Positions 1 through 11,053 of a stretch of 64,000 nt of DNA are shown in pieces. Source of the stretch: Wansuia hejianensis. GTDB lineage: Bacteria; Bacillota; Clostridia; Lachnospirales; Lachnospiraceae. Every line of letters starts with the position of its first letter. The first letter of the stretch is position 1. The stretch spans positions 3,047,501 through 3,111,500 of the forward strand of contig NZ_CP060635.1 of assembly GCF_014337215.1 (NCBI RefSeq), in the 5' to 3' direction. The notes below the pieces were generated by a model. That model saw only the letters and a program-made list of their open reading frames with translations, did not search any database and was not told where the DNA came from. The position numbers and the translations under genes were made by a program.

Positions 1-2846
<2,846 letters not shown>

Positions 2847-2931
2847 AGAAGAAGGCAGGCGTTCAGAGAAAAGCAGGGGAAAAGATGAAAGATTGTGTAT
2901 GCGGTTTTGAAGGTATGTCAATACCTTTTAC

Positions 2932-3005
2932 GGCCCGGTGGCTCAGCTGGTTAGAGCGCCGCCCTGTCACGGCGGAGGTCGTCGGTTCGAACCCGATCCG
3001 GGTCG
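2932..3005 (+). tRNA. tRNA-Asp (GTC)
   Basis: Cloverleaf with a 7-bp acceptor stem (GGCCCGG / CCGGGTC, one G-U), GTC in the anticodon loop and a GGTTCGAACC T arm. No CCA is encoded. It is the first of seven tRNAs co-oriented with the rRNA. Confidence 0.97.
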
Positions 3006-3064
3006 TTATTTTGACTAATATATTTTTTTTAAGCAAAGCCGAACAGCTATGCTGTGAGGAGAAT

Positions 3065-3137
3065 GGGGTCTTAGCTCAGCTGGGAGAGCATCTGCCTTAC
3101 AAGCAGAGGGTCACAGGTTCGAGCCCTGTAGGCCCCA
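3065..3137 (+). tRNA. tRNA-Val (TAC)
   Basis: Acceptor stem GGGGTCT / AGGCCCC, anticodon TAC in loop CTTACAA, and a GGTTCGAGCC T arm. The 3' CCA is not encoded. Confidence 0.97.
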
Positions 3138-3151
3138 TTAAGTTCTAATTT

Positions 3152-3233
3152 GGATGGTTTCCCGAGTGGCCAAAGGGGACAGACTGTAAATCTGCTGGCG
3201 ATGCCTTCGGTGGTTCGAATCCACCACCATCCA
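3152..3233 (+). tRNA. tRNA-Tyr (GTA)
   Basis: At 82 nt it has the long variable arm of a class II tRNA. The acceptor stem is GGATGGT / ACCATCC and the anticodon is GTA, as expected for bacterial tRNA-Tyr. Confidence 0.96.
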
Positions 3234-3253
3234 TTTGCCAATGTGGCTCTTGT

Positions 3254-3326
3254 GCCGATGTGGCTCAATTGGCAGAGCAGCTGATTTGTAATCAGCAGGT
3301 TATCGGTTCGAGTCCGATCATCGGCT
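3254..3326 (+). tRNA. tRNA-Thr (TGT)
   Basis: Acceptor stem GCCGATG / CATCGGC, anticodon TGT and T arm GGTTCGAGTCC. CCA is not encoded. Confidence 0.96.
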
Positions 3327-3356
3327 TGGCCGAACGGCCGAAAAAATTTCATATAT

Positions 3357-3430
3357 CGCGGGATGGAGCAGTCTGGAAGCTCGTCGGGCTCATAACCCGA
3401 AGGTCGCAGGTTCAAATCCTGCTCCCGCAA
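3357..3430 (+). tRNA. initiator tRNA-fMet (CAT)
   Basis: The gene starts CGCGGG, leaving the mismatched first acceptor pair (C against A) that marks bacterial initiators. The anticodon stem holds the three G-C pairs (GGG..CCC) around CTCATAA. Both are initiator determinants, so this is fMet rather than elongator Met. Confidence 0.96.
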
Positions 3431-3435
3431 TTTTG

Positions 3436-3510
<75 letters not shown>

Positions 3511-3514
3511 TTTT

Positions 3515-3587
3515 GGAGCATTAGCTCAGGTGGTAGAGCACTTGACTTTTAATCAAGTTGTCCGGGGTTCGAATCCCCGATGCTTCA
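3515..3587 (+). tRNA. tRNA-Lys (TTT)
   Basis: Acceptor stem GGAGCAT / ATGCTTC, anticodon TTT in loop CTTTTAA, T arm GGGTTCGAATCCC. It is the last tRNA of the cluster; a terminator follows within 10 bp. Confidence 0.96.
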
Positions 3588-3596
3588 CATGAAGAG

Positions 3597-3641
3597 ATAG
3601 CGGAGAAACCGGTATTTATGCGGATTCCCGCTATTTTTTTT
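3597..3641 (+). terminator. Terminator of the rRNA-tRNA operon
   Basis: Stem ATAGCGG (3597-3603) pairs with CCGCTAT (3628-3634) and is followed by an eight-T run. It lies directly after tRNA-Lys and probably ends the rRNA-tRNA transcript. Confidence 0.8.
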
Positions 3642-4160
3642 GTATCTTGATCTATGCTAAAGTATCCCAAAGTAAATGTTAGATTTTTGTTAGTTATTTT
3701 GAGCATTATTTTTACCTGCCATGATGTGGGAGTATACATAACTTTCATTAAAGATAGTTGCCGAATTTCACTTTGGTGCTTTAATATCTGAACCTTTTTC
3801 CAGATCGGTACTGGGATTATTGAATATCTGTCTGTTTTCAATTGACATGGGGAACGATTAAACAGAAATAACCATTTTATTTATTGTTATAGAGCAGGAT
3901 GGTTATTTTTTATGAATAATGTTGAAATGCCCGTTATTAAGCCGCCTGTTCGGCTGCCCTAGTAATGCTTGATCTTTGATACAACTCTTTTTTTGAAAAA
4001 TAAGTCTTTGAAATCAGTTTCTTTTACTTTTCTGAACATAGCTGTCATACGGTCTAGTAAAATTTATTATTCTAACATTTTAATTCTTCCCAAGCGGTAT
4101 TTTTTCCTTGCCTTTTATAACTTCCGAATGATGTTTTGCGCTATAAATAAGAATATATGA
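3642..4160. other. AT-rich gap without a convincing gene
   Basis: About 500 bp between the tRNA operon and the sugar operon. I see no open frame with a ribosome binding site. One hairpin (AATAACCAT at 3867 with ATGGTTATT at 3899, then a T run) could be a second terminator. The right part becomes very AT-rich towards the LacI-type operators. Confidence 0.6.
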
Positions 4161-4172
4161 AAAAACGTTTTT
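4161..4172. promoter_or_regulatory. Distal LacI-type operator
   Basis: Perfect 12-bp palindrome AAAAACGTTTTT with the central CG typical of LacI-family sites. Two identical copies lie at 4289 and 4324. A site about 130 bp upstream could serve repression by DNA looping. The LacI regulator at 14263 is the obvious candidate to bind it (inference). Confidence 0.6.
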
Positions 4173-4283
4173 TTACTAAATTTAAAAATATAATAAAGCC
4201 CTATAAAATTTATGAAATATCTACAAAATATATAATATTTTTTAGGGTAAAATAACAAAATTTTTATAAAAAATACAAAATAA

Positions 4284-4335
4284 TTGACAAAAACGTTTTT
4301 TTAAAGTACCATTCAATTATAAGAAAAACGTTTTT
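4284..4335 (+). promoter_or_regulatory. Sugar-operon promoter with two LacI-type operators
   Basis: A -35 box TTGACA (4284-4289) and a weaker -10 TACCAT (4307-4312) are 17 bp apart. One AAAAACGTTTTT palindrome (4289-4300) overlaps the -35 and spacer; a second (4324-4335) lies just past the expected start point. Operators at these positions would block RNA polymerase, which fits an inducible LacI-type switch for the downstream operon. The ribosome binding site GGAGG (4345) follows. Confidence 0.6.
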
Positions 4336-4355
4336 TTAATTGGCGGAGGTAAAGT

Positions 4356-5648
4356 ATGATTTCGAAAATGGAGAGGCAATTAATTCGCGATCTGGCGTCA
4401 CGTGTGAAAGAATTGGCAAAAGATCCGGTAATGACAGAAAGAAAGGAAAGCTGGTATCAGCACAACGATTTAAAGAGTACAAAACCACTTCTTTTGGTAT
4501 TTCCCGAAGGTGGTTGGCGTGAGGTGATTACGCCGGAGATGCTGGTTTGTGAGGATGAGCAGGCCAGAGAAATGGAATGGATGCTGAGAGCAAGACTTTA
4601 TCGGGCGGAGAATATTAATGATGATTCTGTAGTGGAAAATTCCTGGGAGGTCAGCAAGATCATTACCGATACAGGATGGGGTTTAAGAAAGCCGGGAGAG
4701 GGTACCGCGCCTGTAGGAAATGTATTTCAGGTGGACAGTACGATTGGTTACTGTCCGATGGTCTGGACAAAAGGGTTCAGCTTCAATGAAAAGGCTATGC
4801 CGTTTCATCCTTTGATCCAGGATGCCTCGGATTTGAAGAAAATTAAGGCGCCCGTTGTATCCTATGATGAAACGGCTACGAAACAGCGGTTTGAAATCCA
4901 GCAGGAAATATTGGGAGATATCCTGAATGTGAAGCTGGTGGGAAAGAAATACATTATTTTTAACCTGATGGAGATGTATACTGATCTTCGCGGTCTTCAG
5001 AATGTCATGTATGATCTGTACGAAGAGCCGGAAATGACCCATGAAGCTATGTCAATTTTTGAGGAGGGCTTCAGGAATGTAATCCGCCAGTATCAGGAAA
5101 TGAATCTGCTAGAGTTAAATAATGATTTTTCCTATAACGGTACCGGCGGCGTAGGCTATACCAGAGATTTACCCCAGGATGAAAATGGAGCGAAAAGCCT
5201 GAAAAACCTCTGGGCTCTGGCTGAGTCACAGGAGTTTACCAATGTGTCTCCGGCCATGCATGAGGAATTTGTAATGCAGTATGAAAGAAGGCTTTTAGAA
5301 CCTTTTGGTCTGGCGGCCTATGGCTGCTGTGAACCGCTGGAGAATAAACTGGATTACGTATTTCAGGCTCCTAATATGAGAAGAATCTCCGTTTCCCCCT
5401 GGGCAAACATAGAGTTATGTGCCGAACGTATCGGGAAACGGGCCGTCTATTCCTGGAAACCTAATCCTTCCTATTTTATTAACGACTACAACGAAGAATT
5501 TCTGGAAAGATATGTGACTGAAATGCTGAAGGCCACCAGAGACAACTGTGTGGAAATCATTCTGAAGGATACCCATACTTGCCAAAAAGATCCGGGACGC
5601 TACCGTAAATGGACGGATCTCTGCAGAAGGTGCATGGAACGCGTGTGA
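4356..5648 (+). CDS. Uroporphyrinogen decarboxylase-family protein
   Basis: 430 residues, with a strong GGAGG six bases before the ATG. The protein reads as a member of the uroporphyrinogen-decarboxylase superfamily (COG0407, the MtaA/CmuA branch), a TIM-barrel group that includes corrinoid methyltransferases as well as true HemE. A Gly-Cys-Cys-Glu-Pro motif near residue 325 resembles the position where methyltransferase members place zinc-binding cysteines. It is the first gene of the LacI-controlled pentose operon, with no haem or corrinoid genes nearby, so tetrapyrrole synthesis is unlikely. The substrate is unknown; a role tied to the imported compound, perhaps removal of a methyl group, is only a guess. 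Confidence 0.75.
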   Translation: MISKMERQLIRDLASRVKELAKDPVMTERKESWYQHNDLKSTKPLLLVFPEGGWREVITPEMLVCEDEQAREMEWMLRARLYRAENINDDSVVENSWEVSKIITDTGWGLRKPGEGTAPVGNVFQVDSTIGYCPMVWTKGFSFNEKAMPFHPLIQDASDLKKIKAPVVSYDETATKQRFEIQQEILGDILNVKLVGKKYIIFNLMEMYTDLRGLQNVMYDLYEEPEMTHEAMSIFEEGFRNVIRQYQEMNLLELNNDFSYNGTGGVGYTRDLPQDENGAKSLKNLWALAESQEFTNVSPAMHEEFVMQYERRLLEPFGLAAYGCCEPLENKLDYVFQAPNMRRISVSPWANIELCAERIGKRAVYSWKPNPSYFINDYNEEFLERYVTEMLKATRDNCVEIILKDTHTCQKDPGRYRKWTDLCRRCMERV

Positions 5649-5684
5649 GAAGATGTCTGATAGCCAGAAGAAAAGGAGAGAGAC

Positions 5685-7202
5685 ATGAACAATTCAGAAC
5701 ATGCATTGCGGATGGAACACGTTACCATTGAATTTCCAGGCGTTAAAGCGCTGAGTGATGTAAGCGTATCGTTCCGCAAAGGGAGAGTGACAGCGCTGAT
5801 GGGTGAAAACGGCGCCGGAAAATCCACCCTGATGAAAATACTGATTGGCCTCAATACCAAATATACCGGAGAAATTTACATAGACGGCCAGAAGGTACAG
5901 CTAAATTCCCTGCAGGATTCCAGGGAGAATGGGATTTCCATGATTCATCAGGAATTGAATCCGGTTCCGCTGATGACTGTGGCGGAAAACATATTTATGG
6001 GACGGGAAATTTCCGGGAAGCTGAAGTGTTTCGTTAATTTTAAGGAACAGAACAAGAAAGCCAAAGCTCTTTTGGACTCTATGAATATATCCATAGATCC
6101 GGGAACCAGGATGAAAGATCTGAGTGTTGCGGAGATGCAGATGATCGAAATCATTAAAGCGGTGTCCTTTGATGCATCCATCATCATCATGGATGAACCC
6201 ACATCAGCTATCACAGATACCGAAGTGGAGGAACTGTTCCGTATCATTACAAAACTAAAGGAACAAGGCAAGACGATTATCTATATTTCACACAAAATGG
6301 ACGAGATTTTCAGGATTGCTGATGACATCATAGTTCTGCGGGATGGGCATTTCATTTGCCAGGAAAAGGCGGAGGATCTGACGGAAGATCAGTTGATTGC
6401 CGCCATGGTTGGAAGGACCGTTGAGGACATTTACCCGAAGCTGGAATGTAGGCCGGGAGGCGTGTACCTGGAGGTCAAGAATGCCACCGTACGCAATAAA
6501 TTTGAAAATGTCAGCTTTCAAGTGCGCCGGGGTGAAATTCTGGGGATTGCAGGTTTGATGGGAGCCGGGCGTACAGAGCTGGCGGAAGCTATATTCGGGA
6601 TGGTTCCCTTGGATGGAGGGGAAATCTTGATCGAAGGAAAAAAGGTCCATATCCGGTCTGAAGGGGATGCCATCCGGAGGGGCATTGCGCTGGTGAGCGA
6701 GGATCGCAAAGCGCTGGGGCTGAACCTGAACGCGTCAGTTAAGGAAAATATATCCATAGTTCACCTCAATGACTATTGTGCTGGTAATATATTTCTCCGT
6801 CTACAGAAGGAGCGGAAGGCAGCGGAAAAAATAGCCGGAGAATTCCAGGTAAAATGCCCGTCGTTGGATGTAAAGGTGGAAACCCTGAGCGGAGGAAATC
6901 AACAGAAAGTAGTTCTGGCGAAATGGATGCTGGGAGATCCTGAGTTGGTGATTTTCGATGAGCCTACCAGGGGTATTGATGTGGCAGCTAAGGCGGAAAT
7001 CCATAAAATGATGTCGGAATTTGCCGCTAAGAACAAAGCCGTTATTATGATCTCTTCGGAAATGCCGGAAATCATAGGAATGAGCGACCGGGCAATCGTC
7101 CTGCATGATGGAAAGCTGACCGGTGAGCTGAAAAGAGATGAATTCAGCCAGGAAAGAATTATGAATCTTGCGATTGGCAGAAAAGTGGAGGATACGAAAT
7201 GA
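5685..7202 (+). CDS. Sugar ABC transporter ATP-binding protein (RbsA/XylG type)
   Basis: 505 residues with two fused nucleotide-binding domains, as usual for the CUT2 sugar importers. Domain 1 has Walker A GENGAGKST (near residue 45), Walker B IIIMDEPTS and signature LSVAEMQM. Domain 2 has the customary degenerate Walker A (GLMGAGRTE), signature LSGGNQQK and Walker B LVIFDEPTRGID. It energises uptake with the permease that starts 4 bp inside its end and the lipoprotein that follows. The specificity lies in the binding protein; family and context point to a pentose or related monosaccharide. Confidence 0.95.
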   Translation: MNNSEHALRMEHVTIEFPGVKALSDVSVSFRKGRVTALMGENGAGKSTLMKILIGLNTKYTGEIYIDGQKVQLNSLQDSRENGISMIHQELNPVPLMTVAENIFMGREISGKLKCFVNFKEQNKKAKALLDSMNISIDPGTRMKDLSVAEMQMIEIIKAVSFDASIIIMDEPTSAITDTEVEELFRIITKLKEQGKTIIYISHKMDEIFRIADDIIVLRDGHFICQEKAEDLTEDQLIAAMVGRTVEDIYPKLECRPGGVYLEVKNATVRNKFENVSFQVRRGEILGIAGLMGAGRTELAEAIFGMVPLDGGEILIEGKKVHIRSEGDAIRRGIALVSEDRKALGLNLNASVKENISIVHLNDYCAGNIFLRLQKERKAAEKIAGEFQVKCPSLDVKVETLSGGNQQKVVLAKWMLGDPELVIFDEPTRGIDVAAKAEIHKMMSEFAAKNKAVIMISSEMPEIIGMSDRAIVLHDGKLTGELKRDEFSQERIMNLAIGRKVEDTK

Positions 7203-8164
7203 AGACAGCTCGTAAAAAAGTGAGCGCAGGCACCTTGTTTGAAAGATTTGGAATTGTATTGATACTGATTCTGATTTGTTTGGTTTTATCCATTTTATCG
7301 CCGTCCTTTCTGAGCATTAAGAACTTTGTCAACGTGTTCAGGCAGGTATCTATGACCGGTATTATCGCGGTAGGAATGGTTTTTGTAATTGTTACTGGCG
7401 GTATTGACCTGTCCGTGGGTTCCATTACAGGAGTGGTGGCGATGATATCCACAAGCCTGGCCCATCCGGGACAATTTCCGTTATTTGTACCTGTATTGGC
7501 GGGATTGCTGGCAGGTACGGCTGCAGGGGCTTTAAACGGCATCATTATCGCTTATGGTGATGTGCCTCCGTTTATTACTACCTTGGGTATGATGACTTCT
7601 CTGCGGGGTCTTGCTCTGCTGTACAATAACGGCAGGCCGATTATTGACCTGAGTGAAGAATACACCGCCATCGGCGGCGGCATGCTATTTGGCGAAATTC
7701 CCTATCCGGTGGTCATTTTCCTGATCGTAATCGTGGTGGGCGTGTTGTTCCTGCGCTACTCTAAATTTGGTAGACATGTATATGCGGTAGGCGGAAATGA
7801 GCAGTCTGCCAAGGTATCTGGAATCAATGTAAAACGAGTAAAATTGATTGTTTACATGATAGCGGGATTTGTATCCGCGTTATCAGGAATTATCATTTCT
7901 TCCAGAGTTATGACTGGTTCTCCGTCAGCAGGAGAAGGATATGAAATGGATGCGATAACAGCCTGCGTTATTGGCGGTGCAAGCCTGTCGGGAGGGGAAG
8001 GTAGTGTGGTTAGTACCGTAATTGGCGCTTTGATTGTGGGCGTTCTGAATAACGGGCTTGATCTTTTGAAGGTATCTTCCTATTGGCAGCAGATTGTGAA
8101 AGGAATTATTATTATTGCTGCGGTGTTGATAGATATCAAAACAAAGGCTGCTAAAAGAAAATAA
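7199..8164 (+). CDS. Sugar ABC transporter permease (RbsC type)
   Basis: 321 residues, almost wholly hydrophobic with about eight to ten membrane segments, of the BPD_transp_2 family. The conserved family stretch with Gly-Gly-Ala-Ser-Leu-Ser-Gly-Gly-Glu-Gly lies near residue 262. The start overlaps the ATPase stop by 4 bp (ATGA), so translation is probably coupled. It forms the membrane channel of the importer. Confidence 0.95.
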   Translation: MKTARKKVSAGTLFERFGIVLILILICLVLSILSPSFLSIKNFVNVFRQVSMTGIIAVGMVFVIVTGGIDLSVGSITGVVAMISTSLAHPGQFPLFVPVLAGLLAGTAAGALNGIIIAYGDVPPFITTLGMMTSLRGLALLYNNGRPIIDLSEEYTAIGGGMLFGEIPYPVVIFLIVIVVGVLFLRYSKFGRHVYAVGGNEQSAKVSGINVKRVKLIVYMIAGFVSALSGIIISSRVMTGSPSAGEGYEMDAITACVIGGASLSGGEGSVVSTVIGALIVGVLNNGLDLLKVSSYWQQIVKGIIIIAAVLIDIKTKAAKRK

Positions 8165-8191
8165 CATATATTTTAAAGGAGGGTTTTAATC

Positions 8192-9214
8192 ATGAAGAAA
8201 AGAGTAGCGATGTTGGTGATGATGAGTATGTTGGTGGGACTTACCGCCTGCGGAGGTAATAAAGGGGGCGCGGACAGCACTTCAGCATCCGCTTCCAAGA
8301 GTTCGCCGGAGGCAACCAAAACTCCAGAGTCTTCCTCAAGCGCAGAGTCTTCTTCATCCAAAACTGAGGGTGGTATGAAGATTGGTATCTCATACCAGAA
8401 TCTGTCTAATGAATTTATCACTTACATGGCTGAGGCAGCTCGGAACAAAGCGGATGAGATGGGCATTGAGCTGGTGGAGCTGGACGGACAGGGATCGGCG
8501 GAAGAGCAGTTGAAGCAGGTGGAGTCTTTTATTACAGATGAATGTGATGCCATTATACTGAACCCCTATGATGCCAGTGGCTGTGTGCCATGTGTAAACG
8601 CTGCCAATGAGGCGGACATTCCCATCGTTGTGGTGAATGGGTTGGTTGATAATGTGGACGAAGCAACCTGTTACGTAGGCGGAGATACGGTAGATTCTGG
8701 AAGGCTTGCCATGCAGTGTATGGCAGATGAGCTGGGCGGCAAGGGGAATATTGTGGTCATTTTAGGGCCGACCTCCCATTCAGCGCAGCTGGACCGTTCT
8801 CAGGGTATCGAGGAAGTTCTGGCTAATTATCCGGACATTAAGATCGTAGCCGAACAGACGGCCAACTGGGATCGCGCGGAAGCGATGACACTGATGGAAA
8901 ACTGGCTGCAGATGGGCGACCAGATCGATGGAGTAGTGGCTCAGAATGACGAGATGGCTATCGGTGCGTTAAAGGCAATCCAAGCGGCTGGCATGGAAGA
9001 TTCTATCAAGGTAGTCGGCATTGACGCCATTGCGGATGCGCTGGCGCTTGTGGAATCAGAAGAAATGATTGGTACGGTCTATCAGGATGCTGTCGGCCAG
9101 GGAGCTGGCGCTGTTGAAGCGGCAGTTAAGGCGGTAAAAGGCGAAGCGGTGGAAAAGGAAACTTTGATCCCCTATGTGCTGATCACCAAAGAAAACGTAG
9201 CGGAGTGGAAATAA
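8192..9214 (+). CDS. Sugar-binding lipoprotein (RbsB type)
   Basis: 340 residues. A signal peptide ends in the lipobox LTAC with the lipidated Cys at position 20, then comes a Ser/Thr/Glu-rich linker (about residues 25-55) and a periplasmic-binding-protein type 1 domain starting MKIGISYQNL. It captures the sugar outside the membrane and hands it to the permease. AAAGGAGG lies just upstream of the ATG. The linker is typical of Gram-positive anchored binding proteins. Confidence 0.95.
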   Translation: MKKRVAMLVMMSMLVGLTACGGNKGGADSTSASASKSSPEATKTPESSSSAESSSSKTEGGMKIGISYQNLSNEFITYMAEAARNKADEMGIELVELDGQGSAEEQLKQVESFITDECDAIILNPYDASGCVPCVNAANEADIPIVVVNGLVDNVDEATCYVGGDTVDSGRLAMQCMADELGGKGNIVVILGPTSHSAQLDRSQGIEEVLANYPDIKIVAEQTANWDRAEAMTLMENWLQMGDQIDGVVAQNDEMAIGALKAIQAAGMEDSIKVVGIDAIADALALVESEEMIGTVYQDAVGQGAGAVEAAVKAVKGEAVEKETLIPYVLITKENVAEWK

Positions 9215-9249
9215 AGAAGAGCAGATGAACAGACTGCGGGGAGGTACTT

Positions 9250-9678
9250 ATGCTGAAAAGAATTCCGGCTGTTCTGCCGCCGAAGTTGGTCATGTACATG
9301 ATGGATATGGGACACAGCGACCGATTATTGCTGGCTGATGGAAATTATCCGGCCAGCACCTGTGCAAAAAGGATCATTCGCCTGGACGGGGTAGAGATAC
9401 CGGAGCTTCTGGAAGCGGTGATAAAGTTTTTCCCACTGGATGATTTTGTGCCGGATCCGGTCACACTAATGAAACCAAAGGACACAGAACCCCTGCCTGA
9501 GATTTGGTCCAAGTATAGGAACATTTTAGCAGTATCAGAGGAAGGGGGAAAATTTAAGGATTTCAGCTATATGGAACGGATGGAGTTTTACGAGCGGTCC
9601 AGAACGGCCTACGTGATTGTGCAGACGGCCACAAAAGAAAGATATGCGAACATTATGCTGCAAAAGGGCGTAATTTAA
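9250..9678 (+). CDS. FucU/RbsD-family sugar mutarotase
   Basis: 142 residues, full length for the RbsD/FucU family. The N-terminal pattern (IPAVLPPKLVMYMMDMGHSD) matches the conserved start where the His of GH acts in anomer interconversion; a Tyr-Ala-Asn motif (RYANIML) near the end is also conserved. Such enzymes convert the alpha and beta forms of the imported sugar so the next enzyme gets its preferred anomer. Its place between transporter and catabolic enzymes fits. It resembles L-fucose mutarotase more than RbsD, but the substrate cannot be read from sequence. Confidence 0.88.
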   Translation: MLKRIPAVLPPKLVMYMMDMGHSDRLLLADGNYPASTCAKRIIRLDGVEIPELLEAVIKFFPLDDFVPDPVTLMKPKDTEPLPEIWSKYRNILAVSEEGGKFKDFSYMERMEFYERSRTAYVIVQTATKERYANIMLQKGVI

Positions 9679-9684
9679 GTGAAA

Positions 9685-9718
9685 AGGCGGTGCGCTCCCT
9701 CAGGGATGGGCACCGCCT
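9685..9718 (+). other. Intergenic hairpin within the sugar operon
   Basis: AGGCGGTGC (9685) pairs with GCACCGCCT (9710), a 9-bp stem with a 16-nt loop and no T run. It separates the transport genes from the enzyme genes and could protect the 3' end of the transporter mRNA or tune downstream expression. Confidence 0.5.
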
Positions 9719-9736
9719 GTTAAAAGGAGATTGAAT

Positions 9737-11053
9737 ATGACAGAAAAAGAACTAATCAGACAGGCAGATGAAAAATTGGAACGAAGGCTGGAGGAAGCGG
9801 CTAAAATTGGAAATCTTGTGGTGACGGATGCGGTCAGGGATGAAAAGGTGATTAAAGAAACCTTCCAAAAGGGCGGCGGTATTTTCCGCTTGTTTCCGGC
9901 TTTTGTACCCAGGCGTTTTGGAAAGGCCGGGCACCGGTTAAAACTGCATCCAGACGACTATTTTGCTTTCGGTATGGCGCGAGGTTCCATTACTGAACGC
10001 TGGTTTTCTTCCACGATTGCCGCGCAGAATGGTGAGCTGGCAAAAGCAGACGAAGGCATGAGCTATGTGTGTGCCGATTATGATAATGACCTGAAATTTT
10101 CCCTGCGGGACGCGATAAAAGTTTTGGGCGCAGAACTAGTAGGTCAGGAGCTGATGGACAAGTATAACGGCTGGCCCATGTATTCAAAATTTTTCGATAA
10201 TGAAAACCCGCTGTTTCACCATTTGCATCTGACTTTTGAGGCGGCGGCCCGGGTGGGTAAGCTGGGAAAACCTGAAAATTATTATTTTCCCAAACAATTA
10301 AACAATCACTTTGGGGAGGCAGGATATACCTATTTTGGATTTGACCCTGATGTGGATCCGGAGGAGATTAAAGAAAGAATCCGGCGCTTTGCGGAGGATG
10401 ATACGAAAATCACCGAACTTTCCAGAGCCTACCGCATCCAGCTGGGAACCGGCTGGTATACGCCGGCAGGGGTGATTCATGCGCCCGCATCCGTGCTTAC
10501 CTATGAACCACAATGGAATTCCGATGTGAATTCTGTCTATGAAAATATCGTGTCCGGAGAGGTATATCCTCCGGAAATGCTGGATGAAGAATGTCCGGAA
10601 GATAAAAAGGGAGATATTGATTATATTTTCAATCTGATGGATTGGGAGAAAAATGTGGATCCTCATTATAAAAAGCATTATTTCCGCAGGCCGCTGACAG
10701 AGACGGAGACAGAGAGTTATTCTCAGAAATGGATCGTCTATGGTAATCCCTACATCGCTGCCAAGGAATTGACAGTCTATCCGGGTCAGACGGTTGTGAT
10801 TCGGGACGGTGCTGCCTATGGCTGTGTATTTATCCAGGGCCATGGAGTATTTGGCACCTATAGCGCGGAAACTCCAACCCTGATCCACTTTGGGAAGCAG
10901 AGCAGTGATGAGTTTTTTGTATCGGAGCAGGCTGCGGCGGAAGGCGTGTGCATCCGCAATACCAGCAAAGTAGAGCCGCTGGTGGTATTGAAGCATTTCG
11001 GACCTAACTGTCCGGACGTGCCGGAAGCTCCCCGCTTAGAGGAACGATTATGA
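9737..11053 (+). CDS. Cupin sugar isomerase, mannose-6-phosphate isomerase-like
   Basis: 438 residues. AAAGGAG (9722) sits eight bases before the ATG at 9737, better than the TTG six bases upstream. The middle carries a class I phosphomannose-isomerase-like cupin metal motif (HHLHLTFEAAARVGKLGKPE near residues 160-180), followed by a second cupin half. In this operon an aldose-ketose isomerase is needed between uptake and the ketose kinase, so it may turn an aldopentose such as L-lyxose or L-xylose into L-xylulose. This role is inferred; the family also contains sugar-phosphate isomerases. It overlaps the kinase by 4 bp. Confidence 0.7.
   Translation: MTEKELIRQADEKLERRLEEAAKIGNLVVTDAVRDEKVIKETFQKGGGIFRLFPAFVPRRFGKAGHRLKLHPDDYFAFGMARGSITERWFSSTIAAQNGELAKADEGMSYVCADYDNDLKFSLRDAIKVLGAELVGQELMDKYNGWPMYSKFFDNENPLFHHLHLTFEAAARVGKLGKPENYYFPKQLNNHFGEAGYTYFGFDPDVDPEEIKERIRRFAEDDTKITELSRAYRIQLGTGWYTPAGVIHAPASVLTYEPQWNSDVNSVYENIVSGEVYPPEMLDEECPEDKKGDIDYIFNLMDWEKNVDPHYKKHYFRRPLTETETESYSQKWIVYGNPYIAAKELTVYPGQTVVIRDGAAYGCVFIQGHGVFGTYSAETPTLIHFGKQSSDEFFVSEQAAAEGVCIRNTSKVEPLVVLKHFGPNCPDVPEAPRLEERL

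Noticed and set aside
10298..10996. Minus-strand frame of 232 codons
   Set aside because: Antisense to the cupin isomerase gene, which has a clear family pattern and start site.
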